From assembly GCA_022781015.1 (NCBI GenBank), contig JALEUF010000118.1, positions 1 to 15,715 on the forward strand: 15,715 nucleotides of DNA. The letters run 5' to 3'. The notes beneath the pieces were generated by a model. That model was not told where the DNA came from. It ran no database searches and saw only the letters and a program-made list of their open reading frames with translations. Below, in pieces: positions 6,549 through 13,812 of this stretch (the first letter of the stretch is position 1; each line of letters begins with the position of its first letter). Position numbers and translations under genes: made by a program. The stretch is from Caryophanales bacterium (lineage in GTDB: Bacteria > Bacillota_I > Bacilli_A > RFN20 > CAG-826).

Positions 6549-8048
6549 TCATAAATATTTAGCACTCAATTTGAGCAATTCTTCCTGGTTAGTTTCTTTT
6601 GTTTCCACAATTCCGCTAAGGTTATAGTTGCTCATGACGGCAATACGATTTGTAATACCAAGAATTTCAGGCATTTCGCTAGAAACAACGATACATGTCT
6701 TGCCTTGCTTGGCTAGGTTGATGATCAATTGGTATATTTCATATTTAGCACCGACGTCGATACCACGTGTCGGTTCATCAAGAAGGAGAAGGTCTGGAGA
6801 TGTTTCAAGCCATTTTCCAATGATGACTTTCTGTTGGTTTCCACCACTAAGGGCCATGATGTTATCATCAGCTCCCATGCAGCGGGTATGCATCAATTTA
6901 ATTTCTTCTTCAGTCGATTCTTTCATCTTAGAATCGCTTAATGCAATCCCATGGATGAATTTATCTAAACTAGAGATACATGTATTGAAGGTAAGGTTCA
7001 TCTTTGGGAAGATACCAGAGGTCTTTCTTTCTTCGGTAAGATAGGCAAAGTTATAGTTAATCGCATCCCAAGGACCTTTGAAGTTAAGTGGCTTCCCTTT
7101 ATAGATAATCTCACCACTTCTAATGGTTCTTAATCCAAAGATTGTTTCAAGCAATTCGGTTCTACCAGCCCCAACTAATCCATAAATACCAAATATTTCA
7201 CCTTTTCTTACTTTGAAGGAGATGTTATTTAGTTTTGGAGCATAACGGGTGCAAAGATCTTTTAATTCGAATATGACTTCACCTGGGGTGTTATCAACTT
7301 TTGGGAAACGCTGGCTTAAGGAACGTCCAACCATGGCGGCGACCAGCTCTTCCATACAAGTTTCCTTAGTTGATTTAGTCATAATCATATTTCCATCACG
7401 GAGAACACTGACTTCATCGCAAATCTCAAATATTTCATCCATTTTATGGGAAATATAGACAAACGAGACGCCTTTTTCTCTTAATGAGGAAACAATTGAA
7501 AACAACTTTCTTACTTCTCTTTCGGTTAAAGAAGAAGTTGGTTCATCTAATACGATTACTTTGGCGTTATAACTTACTGCTTTAGCGATTTCGACCATCT
7601 GTCTTTCGCTAACGCTCATTTTTCTCATTATAGTTTTTGGATTGATATCCATCTTTAAACGTGCAAAAAGTTCTTTGGCAGATCTTAGCATTTCGGCTTC
7701 ATCGACCAAGCCAAATTTTGTTGGATACCTTCCTAAGAAGAGGTTATCTAGAATAGTACGGTCAAGGCATTGATTTAGTTCTTGGTGAACCATGGCCACG
7801 CCATTTTCGAGAGCGTCTTTAGGATCTTTGAAGTTGATATGTTTCCCATCGAGGACAATATCGCCTTCATCCATACTATAAATGCCGAAAAGACACTTCA
7901 TCATCGTGGACTTTCCAGCACCATTTTCACCCATTAAGCCAAGGACAGTACCCTTTTTGACTTCAAGATTAATGTCATGAAGGACCTTGTTCTTTCCGAA
8001 GCTTTTGGAGAGATGGTGTATTTCTAATATGTTAGTAGTTTCTTCCAT
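6549..8048 (-). CDS. mglA: Galactose/methyl-galactoside ABC importer ATPase, two nucleotide-binding domains
   Basis: 499 residues, the usual length of the MglA/RbsA family. The first domain has Walker A GENGAGKST (40-48), Q-loop Q89, signature SVSERQ (145-150), Walker B VIVLDEP (164-170) and switch His201. The second has the degenerate Walker A GLVGAGRT (290-297), signature LSGGNQQ (400-406) and DEPTRGID (424-431). This asymmetry is normal in the family, where one site is usually poorly active. It powers sugar uptake with MglC and the lipoprotein MglB at the membrane. AGGAGG lies only 4 nt from the ATG. It is separated from mglB by 69 bp holding a strong hairpin and from mglC by 11 bp. Mgl is favoured over ribose or xylose by the MglB and MglC neighbours. 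Confidence 0.95.
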   Translation of the reverse strand: MEETTNILEIHHLSKSFGKNKVLHDINLEVKKGTVLGLMGENGAGKSTMMKCLFGIYSMDEGDIVLDGKHINFKDPKDALENGVAMVHQELNQCLDRTILDNLFLGRYPTKFGLVDEAEMLRSAKELFARLKMDINPKTIMRKMSVSERQMVEIAKAVSYNAKVIVLDEPTSSLTEREVRKLFSIVSSLREKGVSFVYISHKMDEIFEICDEVSVLRDGNMIMTKSTKETCMEELVAAMVGRSLSQRFPKVDNTPGEVIFELKDLCTRYAPKLNNISFKVRKGEIFGIYGLVGAGRTELLETIFGLRTIRSGEIIYKGKPLNFKGPWDAINYNFAYLTEERKTSGIFPKMNLTFNTCISSLDKFIHGIALSDSKMKESTEEEIKLMHTRCMGADDNIMALSGGNQQKVIIGKWLETSPDLLLLDEPTRGIDVGAKYEIYQLIINLAKQGKTCIVVSSEMPEILGITNRIAVMSNYNLSGIVETKETNQEELLKLSAKYL

Positions 8049-8065
8049 ATGACCTCCTAAAAGAA

Positions 8066-8096
8066 GCGAGCGCCCAAATTCTATTTAGACGCTCGC
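8066..8096 (-). terminator. Intergenic hairpin between mglB and mglA
   Basis: GCGAGCG and CGCTCGC form a 7-bp GC-rich stem. Inside it AAAT and ATTT form a second 4-bp stem across a symmetric 3x3 internal loop. On the minus strand the hairpin is followed by TTCTTTT, so it may act as a partial terminator and protect the upstream mRNA. This would leave mglB more abundant than mglAC, as binding-protein transporters usually need. Confidence 0.6.
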
Positions 8097-8117
8097 CCCA
8101 TACTTACAAAGAAATTG

Positions 8118-9266
8118 TTATTTCTTCATGTTAGCATCGAACCAGTCGGTGATAACTTTTCCTTGGACTTCGCCTTGTCCGGTGGAACCAGTTCCAACGA
8201 AGTAGACATTGTCAAGGTTGGCAGCAGCTAGATTAGCAACATCGGAGCCAGTCTTTGGTTGACGGTTGAAGAAGACAGTTGGTTTGCCTTTCTTGGTGCA
8301 AGCACCAGTTCCATCAAATTCGAATCCAGCAATCTTTAGATATTCTTGCCAGGTTGAATGTTCTGGGATATTGAAGGCGTAGGCATCAAAGGAGTCACTT
8401 TGATTGGCGTTCTTGACGGATTCAAGCATCTTGGAGTTGTCGTTTTCGCCTTTTAATTCCTTATAAGATCCGCCTAAAGCAGTAACATAATGTGGAAGGT
8501 CTTTGGCATAGGTTTCGCCGATGAAGTTATCTTTGGCGTCATATAGGCAATATAGGACCTTCTTTCCAGATAGTAATCCAGTTGCGGTTGGAGTTACATA
8601 GCTTCCTGGAGCATATTGATTAGCATTAGCAGCAGTAACAGCAGCTAACTTAGTTTGAACGATATGGTTAGCAACGCCATCTTTATTTAATTCAGCGTTT
8701 CCATTATATCCTTCGGTGATGTCGGTCTTACCGGCGATTAAGTTGCCAAGTACTAAGGCAGTGGCATAGGCTTGGTCAGTTCCGTTTTGGGAAACGGAAC
8801 CCGCTAATGTTCCTTCAACGATCATGTTGCAGGCAGTCTTTAAAGCGTCAAATCCAACGATTGGGGTCTTCTTTTGAAGGGTTTGGACAGAGCTAGCAGC
8901 AATGGCCATACCATCGTTATTGGAAACGACGAAGTCAATCTTATCACCATGCTTTGTTACCCAGGTTTCCATTAAGACTTTAGCTTGGGTGTCGCTCCAA
9001 GAAGCACCAGACCCATCTTTGGAAGTGGTTTTTTCGAGCATTTTGGCTTTTAATCCATACTTAGCAGCGACTGCATCCATAGCAGCGATGCAGCCTTTGG
9101 TACGGTCTTCGGCTTCTGGGTTGCCATCTTCTCCAACAAGAACTACATAGCCGATTTCGCCATCAGCAACGTGAGTGGCTAAATCATATTCGGTTGAGGT
9201 GTTGCCGCAAGAAGCGAGTAGGCTCATGCTAGCAAGAGCAAATAATGGAATTAAATGTTTTTTCAT
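8118..9266 (-). CDS. mglB: Galactose/glucose-binding lipoprotein MglB, apparently circularly permuted
   Basis: 382 residues with lipobox LASC (lipid on Cys20). It is the extracytoplasmic binding protein of the mglAC importer next to it. Domain order is reversed relative to E. coli MglB and to the paralog at 9418-10428. Residues about 36-218 match the normally C-terminal half: GEDGNPEAEDR for GEPGHPDAEAR, ASWSDTQAK, VVSNNDGMAI, IVGFDAL, LAGSV. Residues about 235-378 match the normally N-terminal half: LYDAKDNF for YKYDDNF, TVFFNRQP for VVFFNKEP, VYFVGTGSTGQGEVQG. A linker around 219-234 joins the old ends. Contact residues kept are R55, W90, N117, D140, D246, F248 and N334 (E. coli R158, W183, N211, D236, D14, F16, N91); changed are N49 (H152), E51 (D154) and Q160 (N256). 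AGGAGGA precedes the ATG. Role firm; permutation is read by eye but with many matching blocks. Confidence 0.88.
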   Translation of the reverse strand: MKKHLIPLFALASMSLLASCGNTSTEYDLATHVADGEIGYVVLVGEDGNPEAEDRTKGCIAAMDAVAAKYGLKAKMLEKTTSKDGSGASWSDTQAKVLMETWVTKHGDKIDFVVSNNDGMAIAASSVQTLQKKTPIVGFDALKTACNMIVEGTLAGSVSQNGTDQAYATALVLGNLIAGKTDITEGYNGNAELNKDGVANHIVQTKLAAVTAANANQYAPGSYVTPTATGLLSGKKVLYCLYDAKDNFIGETYAKDLPHYVTALGGSYKELKGENDNSKMLESVKNANQSDSFDAYAFNIPEHSTWQEYLKIAGFEFDGTGACTKKGKPTVFFNRQPKTGSDVANLAAANLDNVYFVGTGSTGQGEVQGKVITDWFDANMKK

Positions 9267-9292
9267 GTTTTCCTCCTTTAATCCCTAATTGT

Positions 9293-9321
9293 GGCGGCAC
9301 TTCAGCAAGAACGTCACCGCC
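9293..9321 (-). other. Hairpin at the 5' end of the mgl mRNA
   Basis: GGCGG (9293-9297) pairs with CCGCC (9317-9321), and AC/GT can extend the stem past a small bulge. If transcription starts near 9323, this hairpin is at the very 5' end of the message, upstream of the AGGAGGA ribosome site at 9271-9277. Such 5' stems commonly protect abundant mRNAs. No known riboswitch is recognised in it. Confidence 0.45.
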
Positions 9322-9329
9322 CTTTATTG

Positions 9330-9358
9330 CTCATATTTTGTCTAGAAAGCGCTTTCAA
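9330..9358 (-). promoter_or_regulatory. Likely mglB promoter
   Basis: On the minus strand the -35 is TTGAAA (9358-9353, 5 of 6) with a 17-bp spacer and -10 TATGAG (9335-9330, 4 of 6). Predicted start is near 9323. The weak -10 fits a promoter needing an activator, possibly the response regulator at 12139-13731. The -35 lies inside the cre-like palindrome. Confidence 0.45.
9344..9357. promoter_or_regulatory. cre-like operator (CcpA/LacI-family site)
   Basis: The site reads TGAAAGCGCTTTCT on the minus strand, with a perfect 12-bp palindrome GAAAGCGCTTTC. It fits the catabolite-responsive element consensus TGWAANCGNTNWCA except for the last base. Overlap with the -35 predicts repression when preferred sugars are present. 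A local LacI-type regulator could also use it, but none is encoded in the window. Confidence 0.65.
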
Positions 9359-9366
9359 AAGAATGG

Positions 9367-9388
9367 AAAAAACTCTAAAAAATTTAGA
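9367..9388 (-). terminator. Weak terminator after the signalling operon
   Basis: On the minus strand TCTAAA-TTT-TTTAGA forms a 6-bp stem followed by G and six T's, about 30 bp after the stop of the lipoprotein gene. The stem is mostly AT, so read-through into mglBAC is possible. Confidence 0.45.
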
Positions 9389-9417
9389 ATAAAATACTAT
9401 CTTAGACTAACAAAAAC

Positions 9418-10428
9418 CTAGTTATTCCTAGTTATTTTAGTGCCTTTTACATAGTAAAAATTATCATTTATCTTGATTTCTTCTCCATAAACAGGGAGAG
9501 GAGTATTTTCAACTATATTCAAATAGATATCGGATAAAATCTTGGCTTGGTTATAGGCATCATTAAGTACAGTCCCTAATAAATATCCATCCTTAACCGC
9601 TTGCTTTCCAGTCTCTGTTCCATCTACTCCTAATATAGGGAAGAATTGATCAATAAAAGGAGTATTTTCATCCATTTTTTCTTTTAGATATTCAACAGCG
9701 CCTAAAGCCATTTCATCATTATTGCATATCAAGAGTTCTACATTCTCGCCGTTAAGATATATCTTTTTCATTTCTTCATAGGCAAGACTTTTTTCCCAGT
9801 CGCAATAACTAACATTAATCAAGTCAACTTCAAATCCTATTGTCCTAAGTTTTTCTAAAGCGTATTTGCTCCTATTCTCGGCATCTTGATGGGAAAGTTC
9901 TCCTCTAAATAAAGCGACCTGCAATTTGCCATCGCTATTCTTGTCGAATCTAGATGAAGGAAAATTAGATGCCTCCCCAAAATAAGTAGAAGCAATCTCA
10001 GATTGGGCTTCGCCTTGGTAAATGCTATCGGCACCTACATAATATATATTTTCTTTAGCCCAGCTATTCTTCGTACAGTCTTCTTTAAGGGGTTCTCTAT
10101 TAATAAACAATACAGGGGTATCTTCTTTTTCGGCTTTTTCAATAATCATAGATGCACTTAATCTATCTACGACATTAATAATTAATGGGTTTTTTGGATT
10201 TAATTCCAATTCTTTCCCTATCTGGGTATTTTGGGTACTTTGTTTCCTTGAAGCGTTATATGTAGTGACTTCATATCCTTTTTCTTTTAAGGCCAAAGAG
10301 AATTCATCTTTTAAAGAAGACATGAAATTGTCGTTTAGATCATAAATAAAGAAGCATGGGTTTACTTTAGCCTCGCCACAGGAAAGCAAAAGAAGAGGCA
10401 AGAATATTAAATTAGTTTTATTTTTCAT
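9418..10428 (-). CDS. MglB-like galactose/glucose-binding lipoprotein, likely sensor subunit
   Basis: 336 residues with lipobox LLSC (Cys17). Domain order is that of normal MglB. All ten E. coli sugar contacts are present: D33, F35 (YDLNDNF), N110 (FINREP), H180, D182, R186 (SHQDAENR), W211, N237 (CNNDEM), D269 (GVDG) and N289 (LNDAYNQ). The calcium loop DKNSDGKLQ (162-170) and Glu231 are also kept. It should bind galactose or glucose outside the membrane. The gene overlaps the 3' end of the histidine kinase by 11 bp and follows the response regulator, with no transporter genes between. This matches the XylFII-LytS-YesN arrangement, where a binding protein reports sugar to the kinase. A signalling role is therefore inferred; it could also feed MglAC as a second binding protein. 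AAGGAGGGG precedes the ATG. Confidence 0.85.
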   Translation of the reverse strand: MKNKTNLIFLPLLLLSCGEAKVNPCFFIYDLNDNFMSSLKDEFSLALKEKGYEVTTYNASRKQSTQNTQIGKELELNPKNPLIINVVDRLSASMIIEKAEKEDTPVLFINREPLKEDCTKNSWAKENIYYVGADSIYQGEAQSEIASTYFGEASNFPSSRFDKNSDGKLQVALFRGELSHQDAENRSKYALEKLRTIGFEVDLINVSYCDWEKSLAYEEMKKIYLNGENVELLICNNDEMALGAVEYLKEKMDENTPFIDQFFPILGVDGTETGKQAVKDGYLLGTVLNDAYNQAKILSDIYLNIVENTPLPVYGEEIKINDNFYYVKGTKITRNN

Positions 10429-12142
10429 GTTCCCCTCCTTCTGGGATTATCAAGGTAATTGTCGTACCTATATCCAATGCACTTTCGATTTTCATATCGG
10501 CTTTGTTCCCGTAATAGACACGTAGACGCATATAGACATTCTTCAATCCAACCCCTTTAGAAGTAGATTCATCTTTTAATGAATTCTCTAAAGCAAGGCG
10601 GGTTTCTTCTATCATTCCGTATCCATTATCGGAAATAGATAGATACACGTATCCATTATTTTTATATCCTTTGACTTTAATTAACCCCACTTCCCCTTCT
10701 TTTAAACCATGGTTAATAGAATTCTCGATTATAGGTTGGAGGACTAATTTAACTATATCCATATCAAGAATATCTTCACTTACATCAAAACTATAATCGA
10801 AAGCATCTCCAAACCTAAGCTTCTGGATTAATAGATAATTCTTCGCATGTTCTATTTCTTTTCTTAAAGGGATGATGTTTTTCCCTTTGGAGATAGAAAT
10901 CCTAAAGAACCTAGAAAGGGCGACAATCATTTCTTCGGCCTTGTCGTTTTCTTTTTCTTCAATAAGGGCAAGAATGCTATCTAAGGTGTTATAAAGGAAA
11001 TGAGGATTAATCTGGTTTTGAAGGGCAAGGAGTTCGCTTTTCCTTTGCTCTTCTTTTTCAAATATGAGTTTCTTAGTCAAATCATCAATCCTATCAATAA
11101 GGGCAATGAAGGAATTATCTAATTCAACAATTTCTTTTGACCCCTCGATATTTAAATGTTTGGAAGGAAGTTCTTCTAGGGATACTATTTGGCTCATCTT
11201 TGAACTTAATAACAAAATTGGCTTTACCGCTTTTCTTGATACAAGCAAGAAAATAAAGGCAGAAACCAATGCTAAAGCCACCCCGATAAGAGTGGTATAT
11301 AAGGTGAAATTAGATATAGCAACATGGACGGCATCGTTATTTAAAAAGACGCCTAATCTCCAAGATGTTGAAGATATAGTAGATGCGAACACAAAGAAAG
11401 AATGGTCACCTAGATTATAATTCCCTATTCCCATTACTAGGTTTTGCAATATCCCCTTCTTAGCATCAAAATCGCTAGGCAAAGAAGAATATACTTCTCT
11501 ATATTCCTTATCATAGATTAAGAAGCTGCTTCCTTCTCCTAAAGCTGTTTCGCTTAAGACATTTACAATTTGATTGAAACTAAAATCAATGCGTATAACT
11601 GCGTCAAAAGAAGAATCCCTATCATAACTAGCATATCTAGAAAGAGTAAACATATATGGATAGACAGGATTTGGAATAGAAGGAAGAGTAAGGATAGGTA
11701 TTAATTTATTCTCGTTACTGGAAAATGTTTGTTTGAACCACCCTTCGTTTTTGGCATTGCTACTTGCTTCTATTTTCCCTGCACTAGTAATCAAAGCCCC
11801 ATCATTTGCGCTATAGATAGATGTTCCTATTACTTCTTCTTTTAAAGACAATAAACCCGAGAAAGTCGCATCCATTTTTACTTTAAAAGAAGACGGATCA
11901 TCAGTTTCATTAAAAGAAGAAATAACTACATCGCTATTTTTAAATATCTGCGAAAAATAAGCATCATAAGTTCCTAATAATTGTTCCCCTGTAGTCCTTA
12001 AGTTTTGATTTGAAGTAGTCTCAACGTTTTCTTTGTAGATGAAATTAGCACTAGCAACGATAGAGCCAACCAAAATAACTAGAATCAGTTCTAGGGGTAA
12101 TAACAATGAAAAATATAATGACTTTGGTTTCCTTTTCTTCAT
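10418..12142 (-). CDS. YesM/LytS-type sensor histidine kinase
   Basis: 574 residues. TM1 is about 9-34 and TM2 about 279-302, flanking an extracellular Cache-like domain of roughly 245 residues. A HAMP-like linker and helix follow (303-365). The His_kinase block LQNQINPHFLYNTLDSILAL has the phosphoacceptor His381. The ATPase domain has LQPIIENSINHGL (N-box Asn474), DNGYGM (505-510) and KGVGLKNV (529-536). The PHFLYN signature places it in the YesM/LytS class that pairs with AraC-type YesN regulators. Its start overlaps the regulator stop (ATGA) and its end overlaps the MglB-like lipoprotein gene, so all three are co-translated. The large outer domain is the probable docking or sensing surface for that lipoprotein. 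No good ribosome site is present; GGAG lies about 13 nt upstream, so coupling is likely needed. Confidence 0.92.
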   Translation of the reverse strand: MKKRKPKSLYFSLLLPLELILVILVGSIVASANFIYKENVETTSNQNLRTTGEQLLGTYDAYFSQIFKNSDVVISSFNETDDPSSFKVKMDATFSGLLSLKEEVIGTSIYSANDGALITSAGKIEASSNAKNEGWFKQTFSSNENKLIPILTLPSIPNPVYPYMFTLSRYASYDRDSSFDAVIRIDFSFNQIVNVLSETALGEGSSFLIYDKEYREVYSSLPSDFDAKKGILQNLVMGIGNYNLGDHSFFVFASTISSTSWRLGVFLNNDAVHVAISNFTLYTTLIGVALALVSAFIFLLVSRKAVKPILLLSSKMSQIVSLEELPSKHLNIEGSKEIVELDNSFIALIDRIDDLTKKLIFEKEEQRKSELLALQNQINPHFLYNTLDSILALIEEKENDKAEEMIVALSRFFRISISKGKNIIPLRKEIEHAKNYLLIQKLRFGDAFDYSFDVSEDILDMDIVKLVLQPIIENSINHGLKEGEVGLIKVKGYKNNGYVYLSISDNGYGMIEETRLALENSLKDESTSKGVGLKNVYMRLRVYYGNKADMKIESALDIGTTITLIIPEGGEHEK

Positions 12143-13731
12143 TGTTTACGGAACTCCAAAGGTGACATTCCAAAGTATTTCTTAAAGCAATGGGAGAAAT
12201 AATATGGATCATCATATCCAATGTCATGCGCAATCTGGGCCATCTTGATATTTGGATCAGAGAGAAGGCGTTTAGCTTCTTCCATTCTCCTATTGGTCAA
12301 TAATTTAGTAAAGGTAGTCCCATGCTTTTTTAAAATCGCGAATATATAGGAGGAAGAATACCCTAATTCACTTGAAAGAGATTCAATAGAAATGGAACTA
12401 TTCGCATAATTAAAATCAATATATTTCTTAATTAGGATAAAAGCGTTATCTAATCCACTTATACGTGCCCCGTTATTGATTTCTAGGACCATATCGATAA
12501 GTTCATCAAAAAAATCACATGTCGATTCTAATCCCTTTTTTGAATAAAGTTCGTTGATTAATGCTACATGGGGTCGATATGTTGCATATAACTTATCCAA
12601 GGCAATGCAGCTTTTTAACATGGAATCAAATAGGTTATTAATGATTAAAGAATAGGAATCCTTGTAATCAATACTCCCTAGTTTCTCTATTAGTTTCCTG
12701 CTTAATTCTTTTGCTTCTTCTTTTTTGCCATAAAGCAAGGCATAGCCAATGTTTTTAAAATCATTGTCATCTACTTTGCCTAGCCCAGCCTGGCGTAATG
12801 CTAAATCATCATAGAAAAGAAGAAGCCCTTCGCCCATGATGGTCCTATATTCCAAAGCCCATCTAGTATGTCTAAATAATCTTCTATAGCTAAACCCTTC
12901 TTCTCCCATATGACTAGATTCACTGACTGCACAAGAAAAACTTAATCCACAGCTTCTTTTAATCTTGGCTAATACAAAAGATAACTTGCCTTCTAATTCG
13001 TCTCTAGTAAGAGGCTTGTCGCTTACAAAAAGAACGCCTAATGATGAAGATGGTTCAAAAGTAAAGAAGGATAAGGAATCCTTAAAAGTAGTATTTAGAT
13101 TCTCTTCTAAATAGAACCTAGACAATTCGATATCTTCATATGTCAAAGACTCTTCTTCCTTATCTGAATCAAACAAGGCAATGGAAATGTATTTATTCTT
13201 CAAGTTAATCCCATCTGCTTCTAGTTTTTCTAATAACTTATCTGGAATATTTTTTAAGGTACATAACCTTAATAAATCAGCGTTCTGTTCTACTTTCCTT
13301 AATGTCTGCCTATGTTCTTGTAGCTTCTTGATATCTCTATTTATATCTTTTGATTTATCTAGCCTTTCTTTAGCCTTGGCTAACGCTTGACGTAATTCTT
13401 CAAAAGATAATGGCTTAGATAGATAAGCAACGGCGTCCAGATTAATCGCTTGCTTAGCAAAATCAAAATCATCAAAGCCAGAAAGAATTATTATTTGAAG
13501 TAATGGGTGCGTTTCTTTTAGGGTTTTAGCTAATTCTAAGCCTGTAATAAAAGGCATCTTGATATCAGTTATAAGCAGATCCAAATCAGTTAATGATACC
13601 CCTGCTTCTAAAGCATCGTAACCATTTTGGTATGACCCAATAACCTCAAAGTCTTCTTTTTGTTTTTCTAGCAATGAAAGCAGGCGATTTCTAACTGCCT
13701 CTTCATCGTCGGCAATAATGATTTTATACAT
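12139..13731 (-). CDS. YesN-type response regulator with AraC DNA-binding domain
   Basis: 530 residues. The receiver domain spans 1-120 with acidic residues D8, D9, phosphoacceptor D56 (LITDIKMP), S84 and K106 (LSKP). A long middle region (about 125-420) without a recognised motif has the length typical of YesN proteins and may dimerise. The AraC/XylS domain spans about 425-530 with two helix-turn-helix motifs (ESLSSELGYSSSYIFAILKK and KMAQIAHDIGYDDPYYFSHC), ending in FGMSPLEFRKQ. It should be phosphorylated by the adjacent kinase and activate sugar genes; likely targets are mglBAC and perhaps the upstream GH20 gene (inference). The ATG has no Shine-Dalgarno and sits within a few bases of the predicted transcription start, suggesting a leaderless message. 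Confidence 0.92.
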   Translation of the reverse strand: MYKIIIADDEEAVRNRLLSLLEKQKEDFEVIGSYQNGYDALEAGVSLTDLDLLITDIKMPFITGLELAKTLKETHPLLQIIILSGFDDFDFAKQAINLDAVAYLSKPLSFEELRQALAKAKERLDKSKDINRDIKKLQEHRQTLRKVEQNADLLRLCTLKNIPDKLLEKLEADGINLKNKYISIALFDSDKEEESLTYEDIELSRFYLEENLNTTFKDSLSFFTFEPSSSLGVLFVSDKPLTRDELEGKLSFVLAKIKRSCGLSFSCAVSESSHMGEEGFSYRRLFRHTRWALEYRTIMGEGLLLFYDDLALRQAGLGKVDDNDFKNIGYALLYGKKEEAKELSRKLIEKLGSIDYKDSYSLIINNLFDSMLKSCIALDKLYATYRPHVALINELYSKKGLESTCDFFDELIDMVLEINNGARISGLDNAFILIKKYIDFNYANSSISIESLSSELGYSSSYIFAILKKHGTTFTKLLTNRRMEEAKRLLSDPNIKMAQIAHDIGYDDPYYFSHCFKKYFGMSPLEFRKQ

Positions 13732-13739
13732 AGGTTAAT

Positions 13740-13769
13740 AATATAGCATTTCGATTACAAAATAATCAA
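13740..13769 (-). promoter_or_regulatory. Promoter of the signalling operon, probably leaderless
   Basis: On the minus strand the -35 is TTGATT (13769-13764, 4 of 6) and the -10 is TATATT (13745-13740, 5 of 6) with an 18-bp spacer. An overlapping TATTAT (13743-13738) would put +1 exactly on the ATG at 13731; TATATT puts it two bases before. Confidence 0.45.
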
Positions 13770-13774
13770 AAAGC

Positions 13775-13787
13775 TATTAATTTAATA
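13775..13787. repeat. AT-only palindrome between GH20 and regulator genes
   Basis: TATTAA-T-TTAATA is a perfect 6-1-6 palindrome in the 81-bp gap between the GH20 stop and the regulator start. On the minus strand it is followed by GCTTTTTG, so it could be a very weak terminator; it lies just upstream of the -35 and could equally be an operator. Confidence 0.3.
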
Positions 13788-13812
13788 AAATCAAATAAAG
13801 GCAATGCATCTA

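Noticed and set aside
6538..6552. Starting MglC at the upstream ATG (6552) in an ATGA overlap with mglA
   Set aside because: No ribosome site precedes it, whereas AGGAG sits 7 nt before the in-frame ATG at 6537.
9418..10428. Calling this gene the mglB of the transporter
   Set aside because: It overlaps the histidine kinase gene and is separated from mglA by the permuted mglB; a sensor role fits better, though dual use is possible.
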